Shown: positions 33,972-42,925 of the stretch, in pieces
How the letters are laid out: the number at the start of each line of letters is the position of its first letter
Position numbering within the stretch: position 1 is the first letter of the stretch
Source: Hyphomicrobiales bacterium
GTDB lineage: Bacteria > Pseudomonadota > Alphaproteobacteria > Rhizobiales > Rhizobiaceae
Direction of reading: 5' to 3'
Assembly (NCBI GenBank): GCA_003577315.1
Contig: QEVK01000010.1
Location: 29,253 to 93,252 of the forward strand
Length of the DNA: 64,000 nucleotides
Translations under genes and position numbers: made by a program
Notes under the pieces: generated by a model
Databases searched by the model: none
What the model saw: the letters and a program-made list of their open reading frames with translations, nothing else
What the model was told of the DNA's origin: nothing

Positions 33972-35015
33972 ATGGCGAAGGCCAAGGTCCACCACATCGA
34001 GGAAGGCCACCTCGTCCGAGCGAAGCAGTTCGCGTCAGAGGCCGAGAGCCTCGGGCGGAAGAGCATCGAGGCGTGGACGCGCTGTGCCGACGAGATCATC
34101 GCGGCCAAGGAGGCCGCGAAGGCTGAGGGCCGGAAGCTGACCGACGCCGATGTCGGGCGGGCGATGGGATGGGGAGTATGGTCGAACGCAGAGTGCGGCG
34201 AAGAACGCTGCGAGAAGGTGAAGCGCCTCGTAGCGTGGCGACGTAAGCACTCTGGTCCTGCTTTACCCGATTACCCACCCTTCGGTGGACCGAAGGCGTC
34301 TGAGGCGGCGGCTCACGTTCACGCTCGCAAGGCCACCCGCGAGCAGCCCGACGTCATCATCGCCGAGGCCATCAAGCATCCCGACATCGCCCGGCGCATC
34401 CGCGACGAACTGGACGAGTTCCTCGGAGCCTCAGAGCCCGACGACCCCGCGCCCGAAGAGCCGCCCGCAGCCCGTCCGCGCGCCAGTGCCGCTGAGCCGA
34501 CCATGACGAGGGAGGAGTTCGACCGCAGGATGGCTGAGGTCGCGCAAGCCCGTGCCTCCCTCGAAGCCGAAGAGCGCGCCGAGGCTGAGGCCGAGGAGCG
34601 CAAGTTCGAAGAGGCCGAGCGCGCGCAGGCCGAGCACGACGCCACGCCTGTCGGGCAGGTCGAGACCATGATCAGTCGGCTGCGTGGCATCTATGGGATG
34701 ATGGCGCTCACCCCTTTGGCGAACCTCACCCCGACCCTGATCGACCAGTTGACGCCCGAGGAGCGGGCACGGCTGGTCCCTGAGCATGCCAGCCAGAAGG
34801 CGCACGACCGGGAGGCAGAGCGGCTGCGGAGCAACATGAAGACCAGCGGCGATGCAGCGGACGCGTTCCTCGTGAGGTACGCGCAGTGGCACAACGGTCA
34901 GACGCCGCCCGCTCTGCGCGCCTTCGCTCGCGGGCTCGATCAGGCACCTGCCAACGACGAGAAGCCGGCCCGCAGCAGGAAGCGCCCGGCCGCAGAGGTG
35001 TCCGCCGCAGCCTGA
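33972..35015 (+). CDS. Hypothetical protein with a charged coiled-coil centre
   Basis: A 347-residue protein of unknown family. The N-terminus (about 1-110) looks globular and helical (SIEAWTRCADEIIAAKEAAKAEGRKLTDADVGRAMGWGVWSNAECGE). The middle (about 175-240) is a glutamate/alanine/arginine-rich coiled coil, and the C-terminus is a basic lysine/arginine tail. GGAGTACGGAGT precedes the ATG at 33972. It is followed by a strong hairpin terminator and is convergent with the integrase. The architecture (DNA-binding-like head plus long coiled coil) is reminiscent of plasmid KfrA-type proteins, but I see no direct motif match. Confidence 0.68.
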   Translation: MAKAKVHHIEEGHLVRAKQFASEAESLGRKSIEAWTRCADEIIAAKEAAKAEGRKLTDADVGRAMGWGVWSNAECGEERCEKVKRLVAWRRKHSGPALPDYPPFGGPKASEAAAHVHARKATREQPDVIIAEAIKHPDIARRIRDELDEFLGASEPDDPAPEEPPAARPRASAAEPTMTREEFDRRMAEVAQARASLEAEERAEAEAEERKFEEAERAQAEHDATPVGQVETMISRLRGIYGMMALTPLANLTPTLIDQLTPEERARLVPEHASQKAHDREAERLRSNMKTSGDAADAFLVRYAQWHNGQTPPALRAFARGLDQAPANDEKPARSRKRPAAEVSAAA

Positions 35016-35041
35016 CCGGGTGTAGTACAGCCACCTACCGC

Positions 35042-35066
35042 AAGCCCGGCCGCACTGGCCGGGCTT
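35042..35066. terminator. Terminator hairpin between convergent genes
   Basis: Perfect 10-bp arms AAGCCCGGCC/GGCCGGGCTT with a five-base loop, 27 bases after the stop of the 33972 gene. The TT at the stem end is the only U-tract, so it may work in both directions as a shared terminator for convergent units. Confidence 0.65.
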
Positions 35067-35132
35067 CGCACGTTCAGGGACCCGCGCGGAACCGCCATTC
35101 TCCCCACAGCGGGCCACACGCGGCCCGTGTCG

Positions 35133-35179
35133 CGTATCGCTGGCTGGGTGGGGCTTGGACTCGACTGAGGTGCGATACG
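35133..35179. repeat. Element-specific inverted repeat, copy c
   Basis: Arms CGTATCGC and GCGATACG with 31 bases between, in the non-coding gap between the 33972 gene and the integrase. Related to copies at 25622 and 26394. Confidence 0.4.
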
Positions 35180-35226
35180 GGCGCGTGTCCGCCTGTGTGG
35201 CGGTCGGTTCTCGGCGATCACGGCGT

Positions 35227-36423
35227 TTAGCCAGCCGAGCCCGTCAGGAACGCCGACCACTCTTCTGCCAGTGCCCGGCGCTTCTCGATCAGGTCTGACC
35301 GCCTGTAAGCCCTTTCCACCTCCGAGCCCACCTCGTGCGCCAAGGCCATCTCGGCGATCTCGCGTGGGTGCTCCGTCTGCTCAGCCGCCCAGTCCCGGAA
35401 CGACGACCGGAAGCCGTGGACGTCGAAGTCGGTGCCCGGCCGCAGCGTCCGCAGCACCTTGAGCATGGTCATGTTGGAGAGCGGCCGTCCCTTGCGGGCT
35501 CCCGGAAAGACGAGCGGCCCGTTGCGCGGCAGCGTCTCCAGCAGCGCCACCGCCTCGGCTGAGAGCGGAACGCGCCATTCCTTCTTGGCCTTCATTCGAA
35601 TCGCCGGTACGGTCCAGACGCGCTCGTCCCAGTCGAATTCCTCCCATCGGGCACCCAGCACCTCCTGCGTCCGCGCGCAGGTCAGCAGCAGGAACCGCAG
35701 CGCCTGTGCGCCCGCTGTGTCCAGCGCCCGTAGCTCGCCGTAGAATGCTGGCACGTCGACATAGGGCATCGCCTTCCGGGGCTGAATCGTTCGCACCCGA
35801 TTGATCGGTGGCAGGAGGTGCTTCAGCGCGCCCGCCCAAGAGGCCGGGCTGTCGCCGTCGCGGTGCCCGAGAGCCTTGGCGTAGGACAAGACCGTCTCGA
35901 TCCGCCCTCTGAGCCTCGACGCCGTCTCGGGCCGCGCGGTCCAGATCGGCTTGAGCACCGACAACACGTCCTCAACGGTGATCGCGTCCACGGGCTTGCG
36001 GCCGAGCTTTGGGTAGGCGTAGGTGCGAAGCGTGGACGACCACTGGTCGGCGTGTTTGTCGCTCTTCCAACTCGGCTCCAGCGAGGCGATGCACTCCTTG
36101 GCCATCTGCTCGAAGGTCGGCACTGCCTTCGCCGGCCGAGCGGCCTTGGCCTCGGCGCGCTGGGCGCGGCGCTCCTCGACCGGGTGCCCGCCCTTGCGGA
36201 CGTGAACGCGAAGCTCCTCGGCGCGCTCGCGGGCTTCCCTGTACGGGACGTCCCGCGCGGCTCCGAGCCCATAGTTGAACTCCTTGCCGTTCACGCGGTA
36301 CCGGAACAGGTAGCTGCGGGCTCCGTTCGGCTTGACCTGCAGCACGAGATTCGGCGCGCACCAGTGGATGCCCTCGCTGGTGATGGCGGCAACCTGTTGG
36401 GAGGTAAGGGCTCGGCGTGACAT
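35227..36423 (-). CDS. Tyrosine recombinase (integrase, DUF4102-type N-terminus)
   Basis: A 398-residue site-specific recombinase that integrates and excises the element. The N-terminal arm-binding domain (HWCAPNLVLQVKPNGARSYLFRYRVNGKEFNYGLG) is of the P4-integrase type. The catalytic domain shows the first arginine in LTCARTQEVLGARWEEFDW, H-x-x-R in DVHGFRSSFRDWA, H in ALAHEVGS and the nucleophilic tyrosine in ERAYRRSDL. All key residues are present, so it should be active. Its start lies next to the truncated oxidoreductase, which marks the right end of the element. The ribosome-binding site is poor. Confidence 0.94.
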   Translation of the reverse strand: MSRRALTSQQVAAITSEGIHWCAPNLVLQVKPNGARSYLFRYRVNGKEFNYGLGAARDVPYREARERAEELRVHVRKGGHPVEERRAQRAEAKAARPAKAVPTFEQMAKECIASLEPSWKSDKHADQWSSTLRTYAYPKLGRKPVDAITVEDVLSVLKPIWTARPETASRLRGRIETVLSYAKALGHRDGDSPASWAGALKHLLPPINRVRTIQPRKAMPYVDVPAFYGELRALDTAGAQALRFLLLTCARTQEVLGARWEEFDWDERVWTVPAIRMKAKKEWRVPLSAEAVALLETLPRNGPLVFPGARKGRPLSNMTMLKVLRTLRPGTDFDVHGFRSSFRDWAAEQTEHPREIAEMALAHEVGSEVERAYRRSDLIEKRRALAEEWSAFLTGSAG

Positions 36424-36569
36424 GACGGGGAGAGTCGCTTGACGACGGGACCTTGTCCAGCCCGTGAAGACCCAGCTTTGGACCTAGCTCTGGCCGAGGG
36501 CCTCTAAGGCCGCAGAATCCGGGGCTTAGCGGCGGTTAGGATGCGGCAAGCCGCCGAAAGGGCGGACAA
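36424..36569. other. Right junction region of the element
   Basis: About 150 bases between the integrase start and the first recognisable codons of the truncated oxidoreductase. It should contain the attachment site and integrase promoter. The sequence TTTGGACCTAGCTC (36474-36487) nearly repeats TTTGGACCTCAGCTC at 24174-24188, with one extra base there. No longer direct repeat was found by eye. Confidence 0.4.
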
Positions 36570-36971
36570 GGGCCGGAAATCGCAGGGGAATTGGGACAGC
36601 CGTGGACCGACTGCGACTCGGTGGTACAGGTCATCGATGAGGGCTGGATGGCGGAGCGGGCGGAGCGCGACGGCAACCGGATCGTCGCCCATATCGGCAG
36701 CGACTACGGCGGCGTCGCGCAGCGAAGAACGGTCGACCAGATCGTCGTCAACCACGGGACGATCCCGCTCGACGAGCTCTATTTCGCGCTGAAGCCGCTT
36801 TCCTCCAATCTCGGGGAGGTCTCCTACGAGCGGATGATCGCCGGCGAGCCGCAATCCCTCGTCCGTAATCCGGAAGGAACGTTCCGGCTGTTCCGCATCG
36901 GCGATGCCGTCGCCGCGCGCAACACCCACGCCGCCATCTACGACGCGCTGCGCATCGCCAAGGACATCTGA
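36570..36971 (+). pseudogene. 5'-truncated FAD-dependent oxidoreductase (Old Yellow Enzyme / dimethylamine dehydrogenase-like C-terminus)
   Basis: The last 130 or so codons of a flavoprotein. The motifs LDELYFALKPLSSNLGEV and FRLFRIGDAVAARNTHAAIYDALRIAKDI match the C-terminal pyridine-nucleotide-disulfide part of OYE-like fusion enzymes (trimethylamine dehydrogenase and 2,4-dienoyl-CoA reductase types), where IGD...N...AI.DA is the FAD/NAD contact. The TIM-barrel and 4Fe-4S half is missing, and no other part appears at the left side of the element. It is therefore a remnant, presumably disrupted when the element or a deletion arrived. No start or ribosome-binding site supports translation. 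Confidence 0.65.
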
Positions 36972-37030
36972 GCCGCGGGCGGCCGCGGAATCCCGACGGG
37001 CCGCCTGGCCGGCCTCATGGCTTTCTTCCG

Positions 37031-38635
37031 TCAGGGCCTTTCCCGTGACGTCCCGGCGACAAGCGTGTCGTAGGCTTCCGCGGTGACGCCACGGTCCCGC
37101 AGCCGGCCTTTCTGAATCTTGTGGGTGGCGGTCTTCGGCAGCGCATCGACCACCTCGATGAAGCGCGGCCGGGCAAATCGTGGAAGGTTGCCGCGGGCGA
37201 AAGCGGCGACGTCCTCGACGGCGAGAGCCGATCCCGGTTCCGCCACCACCGCCAGCATCAGCTCGTCCTCGCCGTCGTCGAGGCCCGAGGGCACTGCGTA
37301 GGCCGCCACCTCGGCGACGCCCGCCAGGCGGCGCATCGTATCCTCGACCTCGAAGGAGGAGATGTTCTCGCCCCGACGTCTTATGCGATCGTTCAGGCGG
37401 TCGACGAAGAACAGATAACCGTCCGCGTCGAAATAGGCCGCGTCGCCGGTATGGAACCACAGGTTCCGCGTCGCCTCGGCCGTCTTCTCGGGCATGCCGT
37501 CATATCCGGCCATGAAGCAGAACGGCAGTTTCGGCCGCACGACGATCTCGCCGGTGACACCGTCCGGCAGCTCCGCGTCCGTCTCCGGATCGACGATCCT
37601 GACATCGAAGTAGCGATCGTAGGCACGGCCGGCCGCCCCCGGCCGGGTTTCGCCCGGCCTGCCCCAGACATACTGGTTCGCTTCCGTCATACCGAAGGCC
37701 GATACGACCTCGGGAACGCCGAACCTGCCGCGCCAGATCTCCTCCTGTTCCGGCAGATTCGGCCCCGGCATGATGAGCCGCAGGCGGTGGGCGCGGTCCT
37801 TGCCGGTGGCGGGTTGCGCGAAGATGAAGGAGATGATCGCCCCGACCACGCCGGTCAGCGTGACGCCGTGGCCGATGATATCGTCGAGCCAGGCGGATGC
37901 GCTGAAGCGCTCACGCAGGATCACCTTTCCACCGGCGATCAGCGTCGCATAGACCTGCATGAAGAGGCCGTTGACGTGGAAGAGAGGCAGCGTGACGTAA
38001 TAGACGTCGTTCTCGTCCATGAAGCAGTTGTCGACCATGCCGAAGCCGACGAGATAGCAATGGGCATGGGGCAGCAGCACGCCCTTGGACGGCCCCGACG
38101 TGCCCGACGTATAGACGATGCAGGCGATGTCGCGGGCGCTCGGCGGCGGGCCGTCATACGGCTCGGCTTGCTGCCATCCGGCGAACGCGACGACGGATAC
38201 ACCCGCCGGAACGGCGTCGGCGAGATCGCCGACCGCGACGACGGTCCCTATCGCCGGCACATCCGGAAGGGTCCCGACGAGGAACCGGCCGCACGCGCCG
38301 CCGGCCAGGGCGAACTTCGCCTTCGACCGCAGCAACTGGGACTGGAGGATCGGACCCTTCAGCTCGGTGTTGATGCCGACCATGACCGCGCCGAGCCGCG
38401 CCAGGCCCGCCCATATGCGGATGAAATCGAGGCCGTTGGCGAGCATGACGACGACGCGGTCGCCCGGCTCCACGCCCAGCCCGCGAAGAAAGCCGGCAAC
38501 CTGCGCGGCCTGGCGCTCCGCCTCGGCATAGGTGAGCGTCTCGCCGTCGACCGTTTCGACGAAGATGCGGTCTCCGTGGCGCCGCGCCTGGGCCGACAGG
38601 ACGGACGGCAGCACCCAGTTCGTCGTATCCAGCAT
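37031..38635 (-). CDS. AMP-forming acyl-CoA ligase (CaiC-like)
   Basis: A 534-residue ANL-superfamily ligase making an acyl-CoA from a carboxylic acid, ATP and CoA. Motifs: the P-loop-like IVYTSGTSGPSKGV, the hinge region LFFVDRLNDRIRRRGENISSFEVED, and the C-terminal catalytic lysine in PKTATHKIQKGRLR. Overall it resembles crotonobetaine/carnitine-CoA ligase CaiC. GGGAGA precedes the ATG. It is the last gene of the operon starting with the GntR regulator at 45070, 38 bases after E2, and probably activates the pathway's acid substrate. Confidence 0.92.
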   Translation of the reverse strand: MLDTTNWVLPSVLSAQARRHGDRIFVETVDGETLTYAEAERQAAQVAGFLRGLGVEPGDRVVVMLANGLDFIRIWAGLARLGAVMVGINTELKGPILQSQLLRSKAKFALAGGACGRFLVGTLPDVPAIGTVVAVGDLADAVPAGVSVVAFAGWQQAEPYDGPPPSARDIACIVYTSGTSGPSKGVLLPHAHCYLVGFGMVDNCFMDENDVYYVTLPLFHVNGLFMQVYATLIAGGKVILRERFSASAWLDDIIGHGVTLTGVVGAIISFIFAQPATGKDRAHRLRLIMPGPNLPEQEEIWRGRFGVPEVVSAFGMTEANQYVWGRPGETRPGAAGRAYDRYFDVRIVDPETDAELPDGVTGEIVVRPKLPFCFMAGYDGMPEKTAEATRNLWFHTGDAAYFDADGYLFFVDRLNDRIRRRGENISSFEVEDTMRRLAGVAEVAAYAVPSGLDDGEDELMLAVVAEPGSALAVEDVAAFARGNLPRFARPRFIEVVDALPKTATHKIQKGRLRDRGVTAEAYDTLVAGTSRERP

Positions 38636-38673
38636 CTCTGTTGTCTCCCGAATGTGAGGAGTTCCCGGAGCCA

Positions 38674-39894
38674 CTACACCAGCAGCCGCAGCGGTTGTTC
38701 GATGGCGGCCTTGAAGGCTGAAAGCAGCGAAGCGCCGAGCGCGCCGTCGACCGAGCGATGATCGACCGAAAGCGTGCACATCATCATGGTCGCAGGAACG
38801 ATCCCGTCGCCGCGGACGACCGGCCGGCGTTCGGCCGCGCCGACGGCGAGGATGCAGCTCTGCGGCGGGTTGACGATCGCCGAGAACGACTGCACGCCAT
38901 ACATGCCGAGATTGGAAACCGAGAAGCCGCCACCCTGGTAGTCCTCCGGCTTGAGACGGTTTTCGCGCGCGCGGGCCGCAAGCGAGCGGATTTCGCCTGA
39001 GATCGCACCGATGCTCTTGCTGCCTACGTCGCGGACGACAGGCGTGATCAGGCCGCCTTCCGTCGCCACCGCGACCGAGATATCGATCGACTTCAGCCTG
39101 AGCAGCGCGTCGTCCGTCCAGATCACATTGGCATCGGGCACCGCGCGGAGCGCGGCGGCGGCGGCCTTGACCACGAAGTCGTTGACCGAGATTCGCTCCG
39201 AAGCATCACGCACAGCGTTCACCTGCGCGCGCAGGGCGAGAAGCGCATCGATCTCGCAATCCGCCGTCAGATAGAAATGCGGGATCGTCGTCTTCGACTG
39301 TGTCAGCCGGCTCGCGATCACCCGGCGCATGCCCGAATGCGGCACCGCCTCATACGCGCCGAGCCCGGCCGGAACGGCTACAGACGTTGCCACCGGCGGG
39401 GAGACCTGTGGGCTTGCCTCCGCCACGGGTGCCGCGTCCGTTCGCGCCCTCTCCACGTCGATCCTGACGATCCTGCCGCGAGGGCCGCTGCCCGTCAGTC
39501 CGGCAAGGTCGATGCCGTTCTCCCGCGCGATGCGTCGTGCCAGCGGCGAGGCGAAAGCCCGTTCGCGTTCCGGCCTCGCCACGGCTGCGGCCGGTGACGG
39601 CGGGGGTGCCTGCGGCACGGGAGCGGCCGGCGCGGCGGTACCCGCGACCTCCTCCCCCTCGCCGAGCAGGACGGCGATCGTCTGGTTGACCACGGCCCGC
39701 CCGCCTTCTCCCACGAGGATCCGGCCGAGGCGGCCGGACGTCTCGGCCTCGAGTTCCATGGTCGCCTTGTCGGTCTCGATCTCGGCGATGATCTCGCCCT
39801 TCGCGGCCCATTCACCCTCGGATTTCAGCCAGCGGGCGACGATGCCGTCTTCCATTCCGGCCGAAAGCGACGGCAGCACGATATTTGTCGGCAT
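38674..39894 (-). CDS. Dihydrolipoamide acyltransferase (E2) of a 2-oxo acid dehydrogenase-type complex
   Basis: A 406-residue E2. One N-terminal lipoyl domain has the lipoylation lysine in EIETDKATMELEAE. An alanine/proline-rich linker follows, then a peripheral subunit-binding domain (FASPLARRIARENGIDLAGLTGSGPRGRI), and finally the catalytic domain ending in the active-site motif TLSVDHRSVDGALG. It transfers the acyl group from E1 to CoA. It lies 12 bases after the fused E1 gene. No E3 (lipoamide dehydrogenase) is encoded in the window, so the complex must use one from elsewhere. Confidence 0.94.
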   Translation of the reverse strand: MPTNIVLPSLSAGMEDGIVARWLKSEGEWAAKGEIIAEIETDKATMELEAETSGRLGRILVGEGGRAVVNQTIAVLLGEGEEVAGTAAPAAPVPQAPPPSPAAAVARPERERAFASPLARRIARENGIDLAGLTGSGPRGRIVRIDVERARTDAAPVAEASPQVSPPVATSVAVPAGLGAYEAVPHSGMRRVIASRLTQSKTTIPHFYLTADCEIDALLALRAQVNAVRDASERISVNDFVVKAAAAALRAVPDANVIWTDDALLRLKSIDISVAVATEGGLITPVVRDVGSKSIGAISGEIRSLAARARENRLKPEDYQGGGFSVSNLGMYGVQSFSAIVNPPQSCILAVGAAERRPVVRGDGIVPATMMMCTLSVDHRSVDGALGASLLSAFKAAIEQPLRLLV

Positions 39895-39906
39895 CCGCTC
39901 TTTTCC

Positions 39907-42096
39907 TCAAGCCGTCGTCGGCAGGCCCTGGGCCGCCATCGCGTCACGCAGCGCCGCTTCGATGTCTTGCGGGCGGGCGCAGGCGGCGACTTCCAGCACC
40001 TTGGAGATGCTCGGCGAGGCCTCGCCTCCGTGGACACGCCCGATCGGCTGATCCAGCCAATCGAAGACACGTCGCTGCAAGGCATCGGCCAGCCAGCCGC
40101 CATAGGATGTCCCCGCCGCACCCTGCTCGACGATCAGCACGTTATTGGTCTTGCGGATCGAAGCCTCGATCGTCTCCCAGTCGAGGCCGGCGCGGTCGAG
40201 GGTTCGGAGGTCCACGATTTCGGCGTCGATCCCCGTCGCCTCGACCACGGCGCGAGTCTTCTCGACCATGGCGAGATAGGTGAGGATCGTGATTCTGCTG
40301 CCCGGGCGGACAATCTTCGCCTTGCCGAGCGGAATGAAGTAGTCGAAATCGTCTGCCGGCGCCGTGCCCTTCGAATTGTAGAGATCGACATGTTCGAGCA
40401 CGAGCACCGGGTCGTCGCACAACAGCGCCGAATTCATCAGCCCTACGTAGTCGAAGGGCGTCGAGGGCGCGACAATGCGCCAGCCCGGTGCCGTGGCGAA
40501 GATGCCGGCAGGGTCCATGGAGTGCTGCGAGCCATAGCCCGTGCCCATCGCGACCTTGGTGCGCAGGACGAGAGGCATCGCGTTGTCGCCGCCGAACATG
40601 TGCCGCGCCTTGCCGATCTGGTTGAAGACCTGGTCGGCGGCGACCCACATGAAATCGGGATACATGAACTCGACCACCGGACGGACGCGGCCGTCGGCCG
40701 CCATGCCCCCCGCAAGCCCGGTGAACGCATTCTCGCTGATCGGCGTACCCAGGCACCTGTCGGGATATTTCTGCGACAACCCCCGGGTCGCGCCGTTCGT
40801 GCCGCCGCGCAACCTGTGCACGTCCTCGCCAAGGACGACGATGCGGTCGTCCTGCGCCATGCGCCTGTCCATGACGTCGGCGACGATGTCGACAAACTTC
40901 GCATCGCGCGCGAGCTTGCCGGAAAAGCTCTCCTCCTCCTCGTAGCGGACGCCGGAGAATTCCGAGAGATCGCCGCGCACGCCGAAATCCCTGAAATCCT
41001 CCTGCGGCCAGAGCGCGGGAATGATGCGCCGCTCGCCGTCGGCGGTCTCGATCAGTTCGCCGGCGACCTCCTCCATCAACTGCCGGCAGTTTTCGCGCAG
41101 CCGGTCGACGGTGTCCTGCCCGAGCACCTGTCGTTCCATAAGCTCCCGCGCCATCCGGTCGAGCGGATCGCGGCCGCGCCACGCGGCTTCCTCCTCCTTG
41201 CTGCGATAGCCGAACGCGCTGCCCGGAAGGGCGCCGTTCTGGTGGAAAAAGCGGTAGACGTCCGCCTCGATGATCGCCGGCCCGTCTCCGGCCCGCATGA
41301 TGCGGTTGGCCTCGAGCGACGCCAGATAGACGGCAAGCGGGTCCATGCCGTCGACCTTGAAGGCGGGGATGCCGAAGGCGAGGCCTCGCGAAGACAGCCG
41401 TGTCTCGGCGGTCGATTCGTCGACGGTGGTGGAGACGGCGTAGCGATTGTTCTCGATGAAGAAACAGATCGGCAGCTTCCAGGCGGCGGCCATGTTCATC
41501 GTTTCGAGCACAGAGCCGATATTCGTCGCACCGTCGCCGAAATAAGTATAGACGACGGCGCCGGTTGCCGCCCGCTTGTGCGCCCATGCAGCCCCTGCCG
41601 CCATCGGCACGCCGCCGCCGACGATCGCATTGGTGCCGAGATTGCCCGATTCCGCCCAGCGCAGATGCATCGAGCCGCCGCGTCCGCGGCAGAAACCCTG
41701 CGCCAGCCCCAGGATTTCCGCGAGCGTCCTCTTCGACAGGTCGCGTATGTCGCCTCCGGGAGCGGCAGCCGGATCGATACCGTCCCCCTTCACATAGGAC
41801 AGGGCCTTGGCCAGAAACTGGTGATGGCCACGGTGCGAGCCGTTGACCTGGTCGCCCGCGCGCATCGCGAGCGCGGAACCCACCGCGCCGCCCTCCTGCC
41901 CGATCGCGGCGTGCGCCGGACCGTGGACGAGACCCTGCGCCGCAAGTTCGAGCACCTTCTCCTCGAAGGCCCGGATCAGGTGGAGCTGCGCGAGCATGGT
42001 GCCGGCAAGCTTCGGATCGATCGCCGCCCAGTCGTCGCGCGTGGCCGTGATCGCGCGCCATGGCGCGAGCGGTGTCAGATCGGTGAATTCAGGCAT
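39907..42096 (-). CDS. Fused alpha-beta E1 component of a thiamine-dependent 2-oxo acid (or acetoin-type) dehydrogenase
   Basis: A 729-residue protein combining both E1 chains. The alpha part (about 20-340) has GPAHAAIGQEGGAVG and the thiamine-diphosphate motif FGDGATNIGSVLETMNMAAAWKLPICFFIENN. The beta part (about 405-729) has VLGEDVHRLRGGTNGATRGL, the PISENAFTGLAGGMA loop and DLRTLDRAGLD. Fusions of this kind are known in some acetoin/2-oxoacid complexes. GGAGG sits upstream of the ATG. Coupled with E2, it would oxidatively cleave a 2-keto intermediate to an acyl-CoA; the substrate is unknown. Confidence 0.93.
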   Translation of the reverse strand: MPEFTDLTPLAPWRAITATRDDWAAIDPKLAGTMLAQLHLIRAFEEKVLELAAQGLVHGPAHAAIGQEGGAVGSALAMRAGDQVNGSHRGHHQFLAKALSYVKGDGIDPAAAPGGDIRDLSKRTLAEILGLAQGFCRGRGGSMHLRWAESGNLGTNAIVGGGVPMAAGAAWAHKRAATGAVVYTYFGDGATNIGSVLETMNMAAAWKLPICFFIENNRYAVSTTVDESTAETRLSSRGLAFGIPAFKVDGMDPLAVYLASLEANRIMRAGDGPAIIEADVYRFFHQNGALPGSAFGYRSKEEEAAWRGRDPLDRMARELMERQVLGQDTVDRLRENCRQLMEEVAGELIETADGERRIIPALWPQEDFRDFGVRGDLSEFSGVRYEEEESFSGKLARDAKFVDIVADVMDRRMAQDDRIVVLGEDVHRLRGGTNGATRGLSQKYPDRCLGTPISENAFTGLAGGMAADGRVRPVVEFMYPDFMWVAADQVFNQIGKARHMFGGDNAMPLVLRTKVAMGTGYGSQHSMDPAGIFATAPGWRIVAPSTPFDYVGLMNSALLCDDPVLVLEHVDLYNSKGTAPADDFDYFIPLGKAKIVRPGSRITILTYLAMVEKTRAVVEATGIDAEIVDLRTLDRAGLDWETIEASIRKTNNVLIVEQGAAGTSYGGWLADALQRRVFDWLDQPIGRVHGGEASPSISKVLEVAACARPQDIEAALRDAMAAQGLPTTA

Positions 42097-42184
42097 ATGC
42101 AACCTCCTGCCCGGCCGCATCGACCGTGCCTGTGAAGCCTCGGATCGTGTTCGCCGGAGGCAAGGCCTCCGTTCATTTTCACCG

Positions 42185-42925
42185 TCAACTGGCGATGTAG
42201 ATGCCGCCATTGACGTGCAACGTCTCGCCGGTGATGAAGCTCGCGCCGTCGGAGCATAGATAGACGACCGCGTCGGCGACCTCCTTCGGCGACCCCAGCC
42301 GCTTCATCGGCGTCTGCTGGATGAGCGCCGCGCCATTGGCCGCCATCAGTCCGTCGATCATCGGCGTTTCGATCAGGCCGGGCGAGACCGCGTTGACGCG
42401 GATGCGCGGCGCCAGTTCCAGCGCCAGCGTGCGCGTGAGCGTCAGCACGCCCCCCTTCGACGCCGCGTAATGCCCGTGATTGAAGCTGCCCTTGTGGCCG
42501 GCCATCGACGCGATCGTGACGACGGCGCCGCCATCGCGCAGATGCGGGATCGCCGCGCGGATCGTGAAGAAGACGCCGTCGAGATTGATGCCGAGCACCT
42601 TGCGCCACTGCGCATCGCTCATCGTCGACAGGGCCTGGTCGAGATAGAGCCCCGCCCCCGGAACGACGATGTCCAGCCCGCCGAACGTCTCGACCGCGGC
42701 GGCCACCACCGCATCGGCGTCATCCGGCACGGCCGCATCCTGCCGCAGCGCCATCACGGTCGCGCCGCTGGCGTCGAGTCGCTCCGCGAGCGAACGCACC
42801 GCGTCCCCGTTGAGGTCGGTGATCACGACATTCGCCCCGGCCGCGTGAAGCATTTCGGCGCATGCGCCCGATATTCCACCCCCCGCCCCCGTGACGAGGG
42901 CGGTCTTCCCGCTGAAGTCAAACAT
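42185..42925 (-). CDS. SDR-family dehydrogenase
   Basis: A 246-residue classical short-chain dehydrogenase with cofactor motif TGAGGGISGACAEML. The catalytic segment is ASMAGHKGSFNHGHYAASKGGVLTLTRTLALELAPRIRVNAVSPG, with serine, Y-A-A-S-K and the usual VNAVSPG. It probably oxidises a secondary alcohol of a ring or acyl-CoA intermediate to a ketone feeding the E1/E2 complex. The ATG at 42925 has GGAGA upstream and overlaps the end of the AroE-like gene by eight bases. NAD preference is suggested by the aspartate in ITDLNGDA after strand two. Confidence 0.93.
   Translation of the reverse strand: MFDFSGKTALVTGAGGGISGACAEMLHAAGANVVITDLNGDAVRSLAERLDASGATVMALRQDAAVPDDADAVVAAAVETFGGLDIVVPGAGLYLDQALSTMSDAQWRKVLGINLDGVFFTIRAAIPHLRDGGAVVTIASMAGHKGSFNHGHYAASKGGVLTLTRTLALELAPRIRVNAVSPGLIETPMIDGLMAANGAALIQQTPMKRLGSPKEVADAVVYLCSDGASFITGETLHVNGGIYIAS

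Larger units (their letters stand above)
24120..36570. mobile_element. Integrative mobile element (PrimPol-VapE type; IME or phage-satellite-like)
   Basis: About 12 kb of small, mostly unknown genes bounded on the right by a tyrosine integrase and a truncated host gene. Diagnostic genes are the integrase (35227), AlpA-type regulator (32339), primase-polymerase (28612) and VapE helicase (27161). No conjugation, capsid or packaging genes are present, so it would need help to move, as P4- or PICI-like satellites and mobilisable islands do. Exact ends and the direct repeats were not resolved; the stated limits are approximate. Confidence 0.75.

Noticed and set aside
24174..36487. TTTGGACCT(C)AGCTC near both element ends as attachment-site direct repeats
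   Set aside because: The shared stretch is only nine identical bases plus five after an indel, one copy lies in a hairpin, and no tRNA gene is present. It is too weak to call attL/attR.
36504..37460. A minus-strand open frame spanning the truncated oxidoreductase and the ligase end
   Set aside because: It covers two genes supported by strong motifs in other frames and lacks any recognisable domain of its own.
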